Shown in pieces: positions 21,299 to 23,110 of a stretch of 23,110 nt of DNA; positions within the stretch are counted from its first letter, which is position 1, and every line of letters begins with the position of its first letter. The translations under genes and the position numbers were made by a program. The notes under the pieces were generated by a model. It searched no databases. It was not told the origin of the DNA and saw only the letters and a list, made by a program, of their open reading frames with translations. Location of the stretch: the NCBI GenBank assembly GCA_040143965.1, contig JASJQH010007049.1, positions 1-23,110 on the forward strand, written 5' to 3'. Origin of the DNA: Basidiobolus ranarum (taxonomy: Eukaryota; Basidiobolomycota; Basidiobolomycetes; Basidiobolales).

Positions 21299-22243
21299 CT
21301 AGGATTTAGTGGGTTTGTACTGATTTCGTTTCTGTGCACGACGTTCATGAGTTTTGATATGCTGGCTGAGGTTGTCACTTCGTGAAAAGGTTTTACCACA
21401 TCCTTCGTGAGTACAGGGAAATGGCTTTTCCATAGTATGAACTCTAAAATGGCGCTTCAAGTGCTCTAGCCGTTTGAATCGCATATTACATCCAGGAAAT
21501 TCGCATGTGTGATTCTTTGTATCTAAAAAGATTACTTGATGGTATCCACAATCCTGAAGATTACCGGTTTTGGTTGAACTGAAGTCAGCAGATACGTAAT
21601 AATGAGGCTGATGGGATTCAGGGATACAACTAGTAACTCGATTTTTACTAAAATCTCCTGAAGTTCCGAAGTATGGATGACAGTGGGGGAAATGATTATA
21701 AATAGAAGAATCCAGCGTAGTGGGAATATTTGGGGGCTGACGAATTGTTCGGTCAGCCGAGTTGGAACGTAGTGTGGAGGTAACACGATCTTTGGTGCTA
21801 TGATGAGGGTTTTCATCAGACCCCTCGTCATTCAGAAGTTGATGGATATTACTTACTTTTGGAGGTAATGATGAGTACTCGCAATTCTCTTGTAAATTCA
21901 AGGTACCTCTACACTCTGAAATCGAGGTTCTTCTGACTAATGAACTTGGTTTGCGATTTGATGAGCTTGAGTTGGGCCACTGATGTAGCCTTGCAGATCC
22001 CCTACCTTTGTATAATCGACCTTCAGTATAGCTTCCAGCAGAGATTGACTCTGGCCTCTGCGAAGGGTCGATTGAAGTAAATGAAGCGTTTAAATGCGAG
22101 ATGTCTGAAGAACTAGGGTCCGATACGAGGAATCTTTCGTTTGGATGACTAGAGTGATCAAGCTTAGCTGCATGGGTGGTATTAAAGCGCCTGTTTCTAA
22201 CTTGAGATGCCTTGTTGGCTTGATGAGCGAGTCCATGCATCAT
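21299..22243 (-). CDS. Two-finger C2H2 transcription factor, Msn2/4-like DNA contacts (paralog B)
   Basis: A single exon of 314 aa. The start is the first of two adjacent ATGs; an in-frame stop lies 15 bases upstream. Residues 1-240 are Ser/Asn/His-rich with little structure. Islands shared with the plus-strand paralog are SECRG (109-113), KVSNIHQLLN (129-138) and HPYFG (189-193). Two CX4C-X12-HX3H fingers occupy 247-269 and 277-299, followed by a basic tail. The finger region is identical to the paralog at 41 of 53 positions, and all predicted base-contacting residues (R,E,H,R then R,D,N,Q) are the same, so both proteins should read the same AGGGG-like site. Elsewhere the two proteins have drifted far apart, which indicates an old duplication. 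A stress or development regulator is plausible from the Msn2/4 resemblance but not shown. Confidence 0.9.
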   Translation of the reverse strand: MMHGLAHQANKASQVRNRRFNTTHAAKLDHSSHPNERFLVSDPSSSDISHLNASFTSIDPSQRPESISAGSYTEGRLYKGRGSARLHQWPNSSSSNRKPSSLVRRTSISECRGTLNLQENCEYSSLPPKVSNIHQLLNDEGSDENPHHSTKDRVTSTLRSNSADRTIRQPPNIPTTLDSSIYNHFPHCHPYFGTSGDFSKNRVTSCIPESHQPHYYVSADFSSTKTGNLQDCGYHQVIFLDTKNHTCEFPGCNMRFKRLEHLKRHFRVHTMEKPFPCTHEGCGKTFSRSDNLSQHIKTHERRAQKRNQYKPTKS

Positions 22244-22428
22244 AACTCCGAAATATCAACACCTGGAGGTATATATAAAATGGTTCCTATCAAATACAGA
22301 ATTGGCTATTGAGAGTGCCTAAAGCCCTGATATATCGACAGAACAAGAATGAGCTTCGGGGAGGATTGAAAGAAAAAAGCTCACCAACATCCACACGAAA
22401 TCTTGAAAATCGCAGCAGGAATGTTTAG

Positions 22429-22436
22429 CTTATATA
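22429..22436 (-). promoter_or_regulatory. TATA box of the minus-strand zinc-finger gene
   Basis: Read on the minus strand this is TATATAAG, about 190 bp before the ATG at 22243, matching the geometry of the paralog's promoter. A second TATA-like run at 22271-22280 is too close to the ATG (about 30 bp) to leave a normal leader and reads better on the plus strand. Confidence 0.55.
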
Positions 22437-22443
22437 GAATCCA

Positions 22444-22790
22444 TCATTAGAAAGCTTTTTCCAACCAATTTGGGTATTGGTGATAGCTCACACGTTATGA
22501 CGATTCACCTTCTGTTGTACCAAACTTGCCCAACTTGATGACATTCTGTTTCCCATTGATAGCGCAAATCAAATATCATTTGCAAATAAATGAATGTATT
22601 TCACTTTGCCTAATCCTTCTGGATCAATTCTATCCAATCTCCGTGCGTCCAGATCTGATGATCTTTTATATGAAAAATCAGAAATATGAATGCCATACGC
22701 CAAATCTAACTGACTAGAATATTGGATGTAGATTACTCGATGGCCCAAGACTAGATATACAGCGAGTTTGTAACTAGAACAGAATATCAC
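22444..22790. other. Distal upstream region of the minus-strand zinc-finger gene
   Basis: AT-rich sequence beyond the proposed TATA box. Frames of 63 codons (22526-22717, plus) and 81 codons (22569-22814, minus) overlap each other and match nothing I recognise; a run reading VRPDLMIF on the plus strand (about 22636-22660) could be the eroded 'RPD' block of the copia fragment that follows. Confidence 0.45.
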
Positions 22791-22985
22791 AATTGAATGT
22801 GCTTTATGCGGCAACTTTGGCTAACCAAGACCCTGCGCTATAATCAGGATGCTCTAACAATATCACTAACCAGTGAAACAGTTGGTTGTGAGAGCCGAAA
22901 TATCAATATTTCAGGCAAGATCAACGGAACTCGAAAGCAAACGGCAGACTGGCTTTCCGCAAAAAAGTACAAGTATTAATCCAGT
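22790..22985 (+). mobile_element. Ty1/copia-type retrotransposon fossil, end of RNase H
   Basis: On the plus strand YNQDALTISLTSE (from about 22836) followed by SRNINISGKINGTRK resembles the end of copia RNase H, where the usual pattern is 'DNQ.A..L......R.KHI.I..H.IRE'. The preceding LWLTKTL matches the 'A.WL..LL' helix. It lies at the right end of the window and probably continues leftward as weaker traces. It is a broken relic, and an LTR would be expected to its right but could not be recognised before the window ends. Confidence 0.5.
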
Positions 22986-23110
22986 TTGAGTATTATTTGT
23001 AGTTTGAAAATTCAAACAGCGTATCTCTAGTATATTGGTGGCTTATTCCAATCGTCGGTCGATTGAAAGTGGTAAATCTATGGGCTGAGTAAAAAGGCTG
23101 GGCTGCTGAG
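22986..23110. other. Right window edge
   Basis: Short AT-rich tail after the copia RNase H relic, with no open frame. It might contain the beginning of a 3' LTR, but there is no second copy in the window to compare with. Confidence 0.35.

Noticed and set aside
21532-21831. 99-codon minus-strand open frame
   Set aside because: It is an alternative frame inside the minus-strand zinc-finger gene; the finger-bearing frame is clearly the real one.
16198-22243. Assignment of the finger proteins as Ste12
   Set aside because: Ste12 of filamentous fungi has similar fingers, but neither protein has the N-terminal STE homeodomain-like region.
22271-22280. TATA-like run as promoter of the minus-strand zinc-finger gene
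   Set aside because: Only about 30 bp from the ATG, leaving essentially no leader; the element at 22429-22436 gives the same geometry as the paralog.

Overview
This is nuclear DNA from an intron-rich fungus. Six intact protein-coding genes are visible. Four are conserved eukaryotic housekeeping genes split by short introns (about 52-97 nt, GT...AG, with CTAAC/CTGAC-like branch sites), and the gene families (Nse4, a fungal YheT-type hydrolase, Trs31, Asp1/Vip1) point to Dikarya. The phylum cannot be fixed from sequence reading alone. The number of introns per gene (eight and ten in two genes) and the long, transposon-scarred, AT-rich intergenic DNA suggest a repeat-bearing ascomycete or a rust-like basidiomycete.

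Left part (1717-10564), compact gene block: nse4 (+), an alpha/beta hydrolase of the YheT/Eht1 group (-), TRS31 (+) and the bifunctional inositol pyrophosphate kinase/phosphatase asp1/VIP1 (-). They form two convergent pairs with only 250-330 bp between 3' ends, and one divergent promoter region of about 1 kb (5151-6159) that holds several inverted repeats. All exon junctions could be traced by keeping family motifs in frame, giving predicted proteins of 344, 406, 210 and 882 residues. The four genes work in unrelated processes (Smc5/6 complex, lipid ester metabolism, vesicle tethering, inositol pyrophosphate signalling).

Right part (10565-23110), gene-poor: two single-exon genes lie here in convergent orientation, at 16198-17154 (+) and 21299-22243 (-). 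They encode diverged paralogous two-finger C2H2 transcription factors (318 and 314 aa). Their DNA-contacting residues are the same as those of Msn2/Msn4, so a stress-response-element-like target (AGGGG) is predicted. The remaining DNA is largely the decayed debris of Ty1/copia-type LTR retrotransposons. Patches resembling protease (left window edge), pre-integrase/integrase, reverse transcriptase and RNase H can be recognised on both strands. All are fossils with many breaks. No tRNA, rRNA, CRISPR or intact mobile element was found.
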